DNA of 64,000 bases, taken from contig NZ_JAOWPS010000003.1 in assembly GCF_025753795.1 (NCBI RefSeq), positions 620,001 to 684,000 of the forward strand. The letters are read 5' to 3'. The stretch is from Mesorhizobium sp. YC-39 (GTDB lineage: Bacteria; Pseudomonadota; Alphaproteobacteria; Rhizobiales; Rhizobiaceae). This document shows positions 26,775-35,498 of the stretch, one piece after another (within the stretch, counting starts at the first letter, position 1; each line of letters opens with the position of its first letter). A program made the translations under genes and the position numbers. Under the pieces are notes generated by a model. That model was not told where the DNA came from. It ran no database searches and worked only from the letters and a program-made list of their open reading frames with translations.

Positions 26775-27302
26775 GTGCAACGGATCGTAATTCTCGGAAA
26801 TGCTGGAAGCGGCAAATCAACCCTAGCAAGAGAAGTGGGCGAACGGCTGAAATTGCCGGTCGTGCATTTGGACAAACTGTTCTGGGGGCCGGGCTGGAGC
26901 AAACCTCAAAATGAGGTCTTTCGTGCACGCGTCAGCGAGGCTATCTCCGGTGACGGCTGGGTGTGCGAGGGAAACTATTTTCGGCAGACTTTTGATCTGA
27001 GGCTGCCCCGAGCTGATCTCGTTGTTTGGCTCGATACCTCTCGCACAATCTGTTTGAGCCGGGTCATATTGCGCAGCGCAATGAACCGGCCTCGGCCTGA
27101 TCTTGCGGCCGGATGCCGTGAGAGGTTGGACAAAGAGTTTTTGTCTTTTCTGCATTATATCTGGAATTTCGATCATGACAGTCGACCGCTCATCGAGCAG
27201 GAGCGTCTGGCGACAGGACCGCTGGTGCCGGTGATGAGATTGCGTGGCAGCCGTGAGATTTCAGACTTCGTAAGCTCGCTTGCCCGCCAACCAACATCCT
27301 GA
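26775..27302 (+). CDS. P-loop kinase-like protein (topology-modulation/adenylate-kinase-like)
   Basis: A 175-residue nucleotide-binding protein with a Walker A loop near residues 7-15 (GNAGSGKST), an HLDKLFWGPGW segment and a WVCEGNYF motif typical of small kinases annotated as DNA topology modulation proteins (FlaR-like). The phosphate acceptor is unknown. The start is GTG, supported by GAGG six bases upstream. Base composition is lower in GC than its neighbours, which may mean recent acquisition. It lies 41 bases after mutL and could be read through from it. Confidence 0.75.
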   Translation: MQRIVILGNAGSGKSTLAREVGERLKLPVVHLDKLFWGPGWSKPQNEVFRARVSEAISGDGWVCEGNYFRQTFDLRLPRADLVVWLDTSRTICLSRVILRSAMNRPRPDLAAGCRERLDKEFLSFLHYIWNFDHDSRPLIEQERLATGPLVPVMRLRGSREISDFVSSLARQPTS

Positions 27303-27347
27303 CCCGGGCAGCCGCTTTGATTCAAGAAAGCCTTCCAAGCCTCTGAT

Positions 27348-28241
27348 TCACCTCTTCAAATTCACCACGATGACGCCGCCGAGCGCCAGCGCGCCGCCGA
27401 TGATGCCGAGCAATGTCGGCACCTCGCCCAGCCAGAAGAAGCCAATCAGCGTGGCCACCGGCGAAACCAGATAGAGGAAGTTGGAGGCGCGGGCGGCAGG
27501 CAGGCGCGACAGGGCGGTTGCCCAGGCGGCGTAGGCGATCAGGCTCGGCACGATGCCGAGAAAGATGACAGCGCCGAGACCGGCGGTGTCGGCGACCGCT
27601 GCCTGAGACAGTGCGTTTGGCAGGAAGGGCGACAGGCAGAGCGCGCCGAGCACCATGTTGGAGGCGGCGATGGTCAGCGGGTGATGGCGGACAAACAGTG
27701 GCTTCTGGGCGATGGTATTGACAGCTGAGCAGAGCGCCGAGCCCAGCACCAGCAGCGCGCCAGTGTTGAAGTGCAGGCCCTGCCCCTCGCCCATGGCGAT
27801 GATGCCGATGCCGGCGAAGGAGATGGCCGTGCCTGCCCAGGCCATCGTTGAGAAGCGCTCGCCAAGCAGTGCCATCGCCATGATGGCGGTGAAGATCGGG
27901 CTGACATTGATGATGAAGCCGGCCGCACCCGCCGATACGGTCAACTCGCCGAAATTGAGCATTGCCGTATAGAGCGCGACGAAGATGGCGCCACCGAAGG
28001 CAAAGCGCCACAATTCGTCGACCCTTGGCAAAGCCGGGCGCTTGACGGCAAGGAAGATCGCGGCTGGCACGGCGGCGATGGCAAAGCGCAGCGCGCCGAG
28101 TTCCAGCGGATCGAAGGCGGCGAGACCGGCGCGGATGGCCGGGAAAGCGGAGGCCCAGCCGACCACCGTGAGCGCCACCGCGATGGCCGCTGTGGTATCC
28201 ATGCGCTGTGTCGGATTCAACGTGCCGGTGTAGACGCTCAT
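27348..28241 (-). CDS. EamA/DMT-superfamily transporter
   Basis: A 297-residue inner-membrane protein with about ten helices in two EamA repeats, most likely an exporter of a metabolite such as an amino acid. Conserved segments are WASAFPAIRAGLAAFDPLELGALRFAIA in the first repeat and the repeat-two ending LSRLPAARASNFLYLVSPV. GAGGA eight bases before the ATG at 28241 supports this start over ATGs at 28265 and 28286. The divergent LysR gene probably regulates it. Confidence 0.9.
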   Translation of the reverse strand: MSVYTGTLNPTQRMDTTAAIAVALTVVGWASAFPAIRAGLAAFDPLELGALRFAIAAVPAAIFLAVKRPALPRVDELWRFAFGGAIFVALYTAMLNFGELTVSAGAAGFIINVSPIFTAIMAMALLGERFSTMAWAGTAISFAGIGIIAMGEGQGLHFNTGALLVLGSALCSAVNTIAQKPLFVRHHPLTIAASNMVLGALCLSPFLPNALSQAAVADTAGLGAVIFLGIVPSLIAYAAWATALSRLPAARASNFLYLVSPVATLIGFFWLGEVPTLLGIIGGALALGGVIVVNLKR

Positions 28242-28325
28242 CTCGCTGTCCTCGCTCTTCGATGCCATGAAGAGAGAAAACGCCATTCAGAGGCGGTTGA
28301 CAAACGACCAAATCGAGAGCCACCT

Positions 28326-29258
28326 GTGAGTATGGATCACAGCTCAGAACCGATGCTGCCGCTCGAGACCTTGCGCGCATTCGACGCCGCGGCGCGAACT
28401 GGGAGTTTTTCCGCCGCCGCTGAAAAGCTCAACCTCACCCATGGCGCCGTCAGCCGGCAGATCGCCAAGCTTGAGGACTGGCTCGGGCTGAAAGTGTTCG
28501 ACCGTGGCGCGCGCGGGGTTTCACTCACCATCGAGGGAACGCGCTTGCATCTGCGCACCACCGAAGCCTTTGCGCTGATCGCAAGCAATTCGGACCGCTG
28601 GATCGAGCCGCGCGGCACCGCAGTGGTGCGGCTGGCCTCGATACCCTCCGTCAGTGGCCTGTGGCTGATGCCGCGCATGGCCGCGCTTGAGAACAATCCC
28701 GGCAAGCTGCGCATCGTGCTCGATGTCGACAACCGCCAGGCCGATCTCGCCGACGAAGGCATCGATCTTTCGGTCCGCTGCGGGCGCGGCCGCATTCCGG
28801 GCCGCGTCTCGGTGCAGCTCTTCGAGGAACATGTTTTCCCCGTCGCCTCTCCGGAGCTCGCCAAGGAGATCGGCCGCGGCGACCCTGCCCGTCTGCTCAA
28901 ATTTCCGCTGATCAATGATTCCGACGCTTCGGCCTGGCGTGCCTGGTTTGCAGCGCAGGACATGGACTACCGTCCGCGCCCACAGGACCGCCGCTTCGAG
29001 GATTATAATCTGGTGCTCGATGCGGCAGCCCACGGGCTCGGCATCGCGCTGGCAAGGCCACCGATGACAGTGGATCAATTGAAGTCGGGCCGCATTGTCA
29101 CAGCCGACGAACGCAGCGTGCTGAGCCCGATATCCTACTGGCTCGATCGGCCGCTGGGACGACCGCGCGCCGCGGCGGCAGACCTCGCCCGCCGCATTGC
29201 AACCCAGGCAGGGGTTTCTGCCGAAAAGATTGAGGATTTTATCGTAGCCGAAGGATAA
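28326..29258 (+). CDS. LysR-family regulator (GcvA-like), divergent from DMT transporter
   Basis: A 310-residue LysR protein (SFSAAAEKLNLTHGAVSRQI helix-turn-helix) whose effector domain is GcvA-like (LWLMPRM, DLADEGIDLSVRCGRG). The reading begins with GTG at 28326; an ATG two codons later at 28332 is equally possible. It is divergent from an EamA exporter gene, a pairing common for regulators that sense the exported compound. The effector is unknown. Confidence 0.9.
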   Translation: MSMDHSSEPMLPLETLRAFDAAARTGSFSAAAEKLNLTHGAVSRQIAKLEDWLGLKVFDRGARGVSLTIEGTRLHLRTTEAFALIASNSDRWIEPRGTAVVRLASIPSVSGLWLMPRMAALENNPGKLRIVLDVDNRQADLADEGIDLSVRCGRGRIPGRVSVQLFEEHVFPVASPELAKEIGRGDPARLLKFPLINDSDASAWRAWFAAQDMDYRPRPQDRRFEDYNLVLDAAAHGLGIALARPPMTVDQLKSGRIVTADERSVLSPISYWLDRPLGRPRAAAADLARRIATQAGVSAEKIEDFIVAEG

Positions 29259-29393
29259 CACATCCATTTGCCGGCTTGCCCGACCTGGCGCGCCCGCGAA
29301 GCAGACGTGACCAAGCCTGGTTTCAATTCGCTCCAAGCTTGACCTCGCCGGGATTTATGGCGATGACATCGTCATGAATTTCGGCACCACCCC

Positions 29394-29627
29394 ATGATGA
29401 ACCGTTTCGAAGGCCCCGGCGGCAAGGAAGCGCGTATCCGCTATCTCGACGGCGACTTCCAGGTGACCAGTCCTGGCGCCTTCGTGCGCTGCGCGGTGAC
29501 CGGTGAGAGCATTCCGCTGGATGAGCTCAAATATTGGAGCGTCGCCAGGCAGGAACCTTATGTGAGCGCGATCGCTTCGCTGCGCCGCGAAATCGAGGCG
29601 CATCCGGAACTGCGCAGCCGGCGCTAG
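29394..29627 (+). CDS. DUF2093 protein
   Basis: A 77-residue protein matching DUF2093, a small family typical of Rhizobiales (RYLDGDFQVTSPGAFVRCAVTG, then IPLDELKYWSVARQEPY). The single CAVTG cysteine and compact size suggest a small soluble protein; no function is known. ATGs at 29394 and 29397 are both possible. It converges on lpxK with 26 bases between stops, a gene order I recall from other rhizobia. Confidence 0.85.
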   Translation: MMNRFEGPGGKEARIRYLDGDFQVTSPGAFVRCAVTGESIPLDELKYWSVARQEPYVSAIASLRREIEAHPELRSRR

Positions 29628-29653
29628 TCGCGGATCGAGCCTTTCCGGCCGGT

Positions 29654-30682
29654 TTAACCTTTCAGCTTGCGCTGCCGCCAGGCATCCAGCGTCTCGTCGA
29701 TGATGCGGCCGGGCACGTGCTCGGGCTCGAACACGGTGTCGATCTCCAGCACGTCGAGTTGCCCAAGGAAATCGGCTGACGCCGCGTCATGGCGCAGCCG
29801 GGCGGCGTCCTTGGCGGTGGTGATGAGACCAAGACCGGCGCGACGTGCCGTCGTCGCCAGTTCGGCAAGTTCGTCCCCGCCATAGAAATGATGGTCCGGA
29901 AACGACCGGGTCAGCGCCACCTCGCCGCCGGCTTCACGGACCGTGTCGAAGAACTTGTCGGGATGACCAATGCCGGCAAAAGCCAGAAATCGCTTGCCGG
30001 CCAGCCCCGCCTTGCGGCTTGGCCTCGTATAGGCCTCGAAGATCGGCCGGCCGGCACGCGCCGCCTGGCGCACGACCGCATCGGCTCCGGCCCCCTCGCC
30101 CATTTTGAGGAGCCCGCTGGTGAAGACCAATTGGTCGACGATGTTTGCCCTGAGCGGCCCGCCCGGAATGACATGGCCGTTGCCGACGCCGTAGCGCGCG
30201 TCGACGACGACCAGCGCATAGTCGATATGGATGCGCGCGCTCTGGAATCCGTCGTCCATGATCAGGAAGTCGCAGCCATGCTTTTCCAGCAAGAGCCTGG
30301 CGCCGGCAGCGCGGTTCGGCGTCACCGCCACTGGCGCGTGCTCGGCCAGAAGCAGCGGCTCGTCGCCGACATGCTTGGCGGCATCGTGATGCGGATCGAC
30401 GGCATGCGGCTGAGCAAAGGAACCGCCATGGCCGCGCGACAGGAAACCGGGATTGAGCTGCATGCGCCTGGCTTGTCTTGCCAGCGCGATCGCCACCGGC
30501 GTCTTGCCGGTGCCGCCGACGGTGAAGTTGCCGACGCACAGCACCGGCGCTTCGACCTTTTCACGCGCGGCGTGCCGCATGCGGCGGCCGGCGACGCGCG
30601 CATAGATCGCCGACAGCGGCGACAGCGCCAGCACCCGCCAGTCCGGTTCCTCCCACCAGAAGGGCGGTGCTTCCGAGGTCAT
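29654..30682 (-). CDS. lpxK: tetraacyldisaccharide 4'-kinase
   Basis: A 342-residue inner-membrane-associated kinase that phosphorylates the 4' position of the lipid A precursor. The N-terminal membrane anchor region is followed by a Walker-type loop (GNFTVGGTGKTP, 51-62) and the catalytic DDGFQ motif (about residues 142-146), with the adjacent HIDYALVVVDA. It is last in the minus-strand envelope run and follows waaA by 20 bases, so the two lipid A/core genes are co-expressed. Confidence 0.95.
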   Translation of the reverse strand: MTSEAPPFWWEEPDWRVLALSPLSAIYARVAGRRMRHAAREKVEAPVLCVGNFTVGGTGKTPVAIALARQARRMQLNPGFLSRGHGGSFAQPHAVDPHHDAAKHVGDEPLLLAEHAPVAVTPNRAAGARLLLEKHGCDFLIMDDGFQSARIHIDYALVVVDARYGVGNGHVIPGGPLRANIVDQLVFTSGLLKMGEGAGADAVVRQAARAGRPIFEAYTRPSRKAGLAGKRFLAFAGIGHPDKFFDTVREAGGEVALTRSFPDHHFYGGDELAELATTARRAGLGLITTAKDAARLRHDAASADFLGQLDVLEIDTVFEPEHVPGRIIDETLDAWRQRKLKG

Positions 30683-30702
30683 GTGGATAGGCCCACGACG
30701 AC

Positions 30703-32019
30703 CTACCTCCCGTCGGCGCCCTTCAGGCGCGATTTGACGACCAGCGGCTGGATGTAGGGTTCGAGCGACCTCAGCGTATGCGCCAGCGCGCCGCGCATCT
30801 CGTCGACGGTCGCCGCACCCGCCGCCATCATCTCGTGGCGCGCCGCCTCGTTGGTCAAAAGGAAGTTGACGGCGCCGGCCAGCATGTCGCGGTCGCGCAC
30901 CAGTTTGGCGCCGCCGCTGTCGAGCAGGCGCTGATAGGCCTCGCGAAAATTCTGGACATTGCGGCCGGCCAGCACTGCCGTCTCGAGCATGGCCGGCTCC
31001 AACGGGTTCTGGCCGCCCTCGGAGGTAAGCGAACGGCCGACGAAGGCGATTTCCGTCAGCCTGAGATAGAGCCCCATCTCGCCAATCGTGTCGCCAAGCA
31101 GAATATCGGTATCGGCGGTGATCTTGTCACCCTTGCTGCGACGCACGAGCTTCAGGCCCATGCCGGAAATCTGCGCGGCAAGGGCTTCGGCGCGATCGGG
31201 ATGGCGCGGAACGATGATCGTCAAAAGACCGCGATGACGTCTGTGCAGCATCGCATGGACCTCGGCGGCCACCACCTCCTCGCCGTCATGGGTCGATATC
31301 GCCGCCCAGGTCGGGCGGGTGCCGATCTGGCGCCTCAGCGCGTACAGCGTCCTTTCATCGGCCGGCGGCGGCGTGGTGTCGACCTTGAGATTGCCGGATA
31401 CCGTGACAGGCCGGGCGCCGAGCGAGAGAAAGCGCTCGCCGTCGACATCCGACTGGGCGACGACATGGGCAAGATTCTCGAAAAGCGCCTCGGCGATATT
31501 GGGGCGTTTCTTCCAGGATTTGAACGAGCGGTCGGACAGCCTGCCATTGACCAGCACCTGCGGCACGCGGCGCGCGCCGAGTTCCAGGATGGTCATCGGC
31601 CAGATCTCCGATTCGGCGATGATCGCCAGGTCTGGCTGCCAATGATCGAGGAAGCGGCTGACAGCCGGCTTGAGGTCGAGCGGCACATATTGATGGATGA
31701 TACGGTCGCCGAGCCGCTCATCGGCAACCTGCGCCGAGGTAACCGTGCCCGTTGTCAGCACGACGTTGACGCCATAATCGAGAATGCTCTTGACCAGCGG
31801 TATGACGGCCAGCGTCTCGCCGACACTCGCCGCATGGATCCAGATCACCGGCCCGTCGGGCCGTTCCCGCCCGGCGATGCCGTAGCGCTCGCGCCGCCGA
31901 ACGCGGTCTTCCTTGCCCATGGAGGTACGCCAGGCGACGTAAGGTCCGATCAGCGGATAGGCGACGGCCCCCGCAAAACGATATGCCGTCAGGAAGGCGC
32001 GCGCCCAGCGCTCGCTCAT
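30703..32019 (-). CDS. waaA: 3-deoxy-D-manno-octulosonic acid (Kdo) transferase
   Basis: A 438-residue glycosyltransferase family 30 enzyme attaching Kdo to lipid IVA. The GT30 features are present: an N-terminal membrane helix (about 10-30), IHAASVGE with H62 and E68 (catalytic glutamate), ESEIWPMTILE, and SEGGQNPLEPAM for nucleotide-sugar binding. It overlaps the upstream acyltransferase gene by ATGA (32016-32019), indicating translational coupling. It acts on the cytoplasmic face of the inner membrane. Confidence 0.95.
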   Translation of the reverse strand: MSERWARAFLTAYRFAGAVAYPLIGPYVAWRTSMGKEDRVRRRERYGIAGRERPDGPVIWIHAASVGETLAVIPLVKSILDYGVNVVLTTGTVTSAQVADERLGDRIIHQYVPLDLKPAVSRFLDHWQPDLAIIAESEIWPMTILELGARRVPQVLVNGRLSDRSFKSWKKRPNIAEALFENLAHVVAQSDVDGERFLSLGARPVTVSGNLKVDTTPPPADERTLYALRRQIGTRPTWAAISTHDGEEVVAAEVHAMLHRRHRGLLTIIVPRHPDRAEALAAQISGMGLKLVRRSKGDKITADTDILLGDTIGEMGLYLRLTEIAFVGRSLTSEGGQNPLEPAMLETAVLAGRNVQNFREAYQRLLDSGGAKLVRDRDMLAGAVNFLLTNEAARHEMMAAGAATVDEMRGALAHTLRSLEPYIQPLVVKSRLKGADGR

Positions 32020-32804
32020 TTCGGGCCATCCACAAGACGGTAGGCCTCGGCGGTCGCGGCATTGAGCGAGGCTGTGACCTCCTGGCGCTTGCGTTCCATT
32101 TCGGCCTCATCGGCATCGGCTGGAACGAACACAGGCGCGCCGACGATGATCGACGAGCGGCCGAAAGGCAGGTTGATCGTGGTCTTGTCCCAACTCTTCT
32201 CCAACACCTTGCGGCGGCTGGTGGCGATCGCGGCGGGCAGGATCGGCCGACCCGAAAGCCGCGCCAGGAGAACAATGCCGAGCCCCGCGTCGCGCGGCGT
32301 GCCGTGGGGGATATCAGCAATCATGGCGACGTTCTTGCCGGCGGTGAGCGACTTTTTCAGGGCAATGAGCGCCTTGGCGCCGCCCTTGTCGAGATGCTTG
32401 GTGCTGTCGCGCCCGCCGGAACCGCGCACCGCCTCGATGCCGAATTTCTCGATCATCAGCGCGTTGAGTTCGGCATCGGCGCTGCGCGACACCATGGCGA
32501 CCAGCGGCCGGCCCTTGGGGTAATAGGCCGGGGTCAGGAGGTGCTGGCCGTGCCACAGCGCGATGATGCCGGGTTCGAACTCGGCATAGGAGCCGCCCGA
32601 TATCTCGGCCGATCCGTCGACTACACGGTTGGTCAGGCGGACCAGGCGGACAAACTGCGCAAACAGGCTGGCGATGGCGTCCTTGACGAATCGCGACTGC
32701 GCCAAAGGTTCGCGAATCTTGCGCCAGAGCGTCTTGGGCGTGCCACCGGGGTGCCTTTTGACCGCGGACCTGGTGGCCGGCCCTTTCACAGCCTCATGCT
32801 CCAT
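32016..32804 (-). CDS. DUF374 lysophospholipid acyltransferase-like protein
   Basis: A 262-residue member of the DUF374 branch of acyltransferases, found next to waaA in many alphaproteobacteria. Candidate active-site segments are ALWHGQHLL and SRSADAEL, with an RGSGGRDS substrate loop and DIPHGTPR downstream. A single membrane-proximal helix (SLFAQFVRLVRLTNRVV) is near residues 45-60. The ATG at 32804 was chosen because family members begin there; the longer frame to 33068 would overlap DUF4170 in another frame. It probably modifies lipid A or phospholipid acyl chains. Confidence 0.88.
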   Translation of the reverse strand: MEHEAVKGPATRSAVKRHPGGTPKTLWRKIREPLAQSRFVKDAIASLFAQFVRLVRLTNRVVDGSAEISGGSYAEFEPGIIALWHGQHLLTPAYYPKGRPLVAMVSRSADAELNALMIEKFGIEAVRGSGGRDSTKHLDKGGAKALIALKKSLTAGKNVAMIADIPHGTPRDAGLGIVLLARLSGRPILPAAIATSRRKVLEKSWDKTTINLPFGRSSIIVGAPVFVPADADEAEMERKRQEVTASLNAATAEAYRLVDGPK

Positions 32805-32809
32805 CGATG

Positions 32810-33055
32810 TCAACCGGCAGCCTTGTTGTCGGGGTCGAGCAACCGGTGCAGGTGAACGACGAAATAACGCATATGGGCATTGTCCACGCTGGCCTGCGCC
32901 TTGGCTTTCCATGCCGTCTGCGCGGACTGATAGTCCGGGTAGATGCCGACGATGTCGAGCGCGTCGAGATCGCGGAATTCGGTCCCGCCCAGCTTCTTCA
33001 GTTCGCCGCCGAACACCAGGTGCAAAAGCTGCTTCTTTCCGTCTTCCGCGGTCAT
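32810..33055 (-). CDS. DUF4170 protein
   Basis: An 81-residue DUF4170 protein (LHLVFGGELKKL, FRDLDALDIVGIYPDYQSAQTAWKAKAQASVDNAHMRYFV is the family pattern in parts). It is soluble, small and without catalytic motifs. It lies five bases upstream of the DUF374 gene in the same direction, an arrangement conserved in rhizobia, so a support role in envelope assembly is plausible but unproven. Confidence 0.85.
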   Translation of the reverse strand: MTAEDGKKQLLHLVFGGELKKLGGTEFRDLDALDIVGIYPDYQSAQTAWKAKAQASVDNAHMRYFVVHLHRLLDPDNKAAG

Positions 33056-33130
33056 TTCGGTCCTTCACATATCGTGAGTTTGTGACAGGTCTAGACCAAA
33101 GCCGTCGACTTTGGAACCTTTGATATCCGT

Positions 33131-33937
33131 TCAGCCGTCAAGCCCGGCAATCACGCCAGCCAGCACGGCAAGGAGTTCGCCACTGCCGGCGACCAGCGCG
33201 CCGTGGCGGATCACCTCGCCGGCATAAAGCGGCGCACGGCCGTGCCGGTCGAGCAAGGCGCCGCCGGCCTCGCGCAGGATAAGGTCCGCAGCGGCGATAT
33301 CCCAGTCATGCGCGTTGGGCTTGATGAAGGTCGCGTCGAGTGTGCCGTTGGCGACCATCGCCAGCCGGTAGGCGAGCGAGGGAATATGGGGCGCGCGCTG
33401 CAGCCGGCTCTGCCATTCCGCAGGCATGAGGTCGATCAGCTGCTTCAGCCCGCCGATCTCGACCATGGCTGTGGGGCCGCGCACGGCAATGGGCTTGCCG
33501 TTGCGGAATGCTCCCTGGCCTGGTAGCGCCCAGTAGGTCTCATCCTTGGCCGGACATTCGAGCACGCCGGCCAGCGTGCGGCCGTCCTCGACGACGGCGA
33601 CGCTGACGCACCAGGAGCGAAGGCCTTCGAGGAAACCGCGCGTGCCGTCGATCGGGTCAACAACGAAGGTGCGGCGCGCGACAAGCCTTATCGGATCGTC
33701 GGCCGTTTCCTCCGACAGCCAGCCATAGTCCGGCCGTGCCGCCAAAAGGGTCTCGCGTAGATAGGCGTCGGCGGCATGGTCGGCCTCGCTCACCGGAGAG
33801 GTGCCGCCCTTCATCCAAACCTGCGGATTTTTGCCGAAATAGCGCATGGCGATGGCGCCGGCCTCGCGGGCGGCATCACGCAGCAGCGGCAGGTCCTCGC
33901 TGATACCGACCGCTATGACCGGATCAAGCTCCGGCAA
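33131..33937 (-). CDS. cysQ: 3'(2'),5'-bisphosphate nucleotidase / inositol monophosphatase-like
   Basis: A 268-residue lithium-sensitive phosphatase. Metal and catalytic residues are visible at E76 (LSEET), DPIDGT (94-99) and WDIAAADLI. Family members hydrolyse phosphoadenosine phosphate from sulphur metabolism or inositol phosphates; CysQ is the usual call in this cluster. The start is TTG, supported by AAGGA eight bases upstream and a 14-base overlap with the end of pmbA, which means coupled translation. Confidence 0.85.
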   Translation of the reverse strand: MPELDPVIAVGISEDLPLLRDAAREAGAIAMRYFGKNPQVWMKGGTSPVSEADHAADAYLRETLLAARPDYGWLSEETADDPIRLVARRTFVVDPIDGTRGFLEGLRSWCVSVAVVEDGRTLAGVLECPAKDETYWALPGQGAFRNGKPIAVRGPTAMVEIGGLKQLIDLMPAEWQSRLQRAPHIPSLAYRLAMVANGTLDATFIKPNAHDWDIAAADLILREAGGALLDRHGRAPLYAGEVIRHGALVAGSGELLAVLAGVIAGLDG

Positions 33938-35267
33938 GGGTCATTCCTTCGATCAGCAGCGTCGGTGCCGCAGTGCCGAAATTGCGGTCGAGATCGCTGG
34001 CGGGAACCATGTTGAGGAACATGGTCTTGAGGTTCGAGGCGATGGTCACTTCGGCGACCGGATAGGTGAGCTCGCCATTCTCGATCCAGAAGCCGGAGGC
34101 GCCGCGGCTGTACTCGCCGGTCACCATGTCGACGCCCTGGCCGAACACTTCGGTGACGTAGAAGCCTGATTTGAGCGACTTGATCAGATCCTCCGGCGAA
34201 CGTTCGCCCGGCTCGATGGCAAGATTGGTCGAGGACGGCGAGACTGAGGAGCCACTGCGCGAGCCGCGCCCATTGGTGACGAGACCAAGTTCGCGCGCGG
34301 CGGAGGTCGACAGGAACCAGTGGTTGAGCACGCCCCTCTCGACCATGAACAGCTTTTCACCCTCGATGCCCTCGCCGTCGAACGGACGCGAGGCCTGGCC
34401 GCGGCGCCGCAGCGGCTCGTCGGTGACGGTGATCGCCGCCGCCGCTACCTGTTTGCCCATCATGTCGCGCAGGAACGAGGTCTTGCGCGCGACGGACGCG
34501 CCATTGATGGCGCCGGCGAGATGGCCGGCAATGCCGCGCGCGACGCGCGGGTCGAACACCACGTCGACCGGCCCGGTCGCCGCCTTGCGGGCGCCGATGC
34601 GCCGCGCGGCGCGTTCGCCGGCCTTGCGGCCGATATCTTCCGGCGCGTCGAGATCGGAGAAATGCTGGCGCGAGGAGAATTCATAGTCGCGCTCCATGCC
34701 GGTGCCCTCACCGGCAATGACGCTGGTCGAGCGCGAAAAGCGCGACGCGACATACTGGCCGACGAAGCCGTGCGAGGTGGCCAGCACCAGCCCACCCAGC
34801 CCGGCGCTGGCGCCGCTGCCGGCCGAATTGGTGACGCCCTTGATGGCAAGGGCCGCGGCTTCCGCGGCGAGCGCAGCTTCCTTCAACTGGTCGGCGGAGA
34901 CTTCCGTTGCGTCAAACAGATCGAGGTCGCGCGGCTTGTCGACCAGCAAAGCCGGATCAGCGAGGCCCTGATAGGGATCTTCCGGCGAGACCTTGGCCAT
35001 CGCCACGGCGCGTTCGGCGAGCATCTTCGGATCCGATGCCGCCGTCGCCGACACGCTCGCCACCCGCTTGCCGACGAAGACGCGCAGCGAGACATCCTCG
35101 CTCTCGGACGCCTCGGTGGCCTCGACCTTGCCAAGCCGCACCGACACGCCTGTCGAGCGGCCGCGCACTGCCACCGCGTCGGCGGCGTCGGCGCCGGCCC
35201 GCTTGGCGGCCTCGACCAGGGCCGCGACGCGATCGGTCAATTTCGCTGCATCGAGCGTATCGATCAT
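33924..35267 (-). CDS. pmbA: PmbA/TldE-family modulator of metalloprotease TldD
   Basis: A 447-residue PmbA/TldE homologue. It lacks the HExxH motif of TldD, as expected for the partner subunit, and keeps the family block SRGASGFWIENGELTYPVAE near the C-terminus. TldD-TldE complexes mature peptides such as microcins and break down unfolded peptides; no tldD gene is in the window. It is the first gene of the envelope run, and its stop overlaps the cysQ start. Confidence 0.93.
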   Translation of the reverse strand: MIDTLDAAKLTDRVAALVEAAKRAGADAADAVAVRGRSTGVSVRLGKVEATEASESEDVSLRVFVGKRVASVSATAASDPKMLAERAVAMAKVSPEDPYQGLADPALLVDKPRDLDLFDATEVSADQLKEAALAAEAAALAIKGVTNSAGSGASAGLGGLVLATSHGFVGQYVASRFSRSTSVIAGEGTGMERDYEFSSRQHFSDLDAPEDIGRKAGERAARRIGARKAATGPVDVVFDPRVARGIAGHLAGAINGASVARKTSFLRDMMGKQVAAAAITVTDEPLRRRGQASRPFDGEGIEGEKLFMVERGVLNHWFLSTSAARELGLVTNGRGSRSGSSVSPSSTNLAIEPGERSPEDLIKSLKSGFYVTEVFGQGVDMVTGEYSRGASGFWIENGELTYPVAEVTIASNLKTMFLNMVPASDLDRNFGTAAPTLLIEGMTLAGA

Positions 35268-35498
35268 GCTAGCAATCCTGCTTTTTCAGCCGGCTATGGG
35301 AGCGGCCGTTGCAGCACCATCTATTGTCCCGCTGCCGCTTCTGCAATGGGCGAAGTGGCATATGCGCCAACTACGACCACCGACAGGCGGCCGGCCCTTG
35401 GACACTGAGCCGCAGGGCACAGCCCAATGCAAGCCCGTCAACACCGGACATAAGCAGATGCATTGCGTTCTGCGGCCGCAGACTGGATAGTTTCGGCA

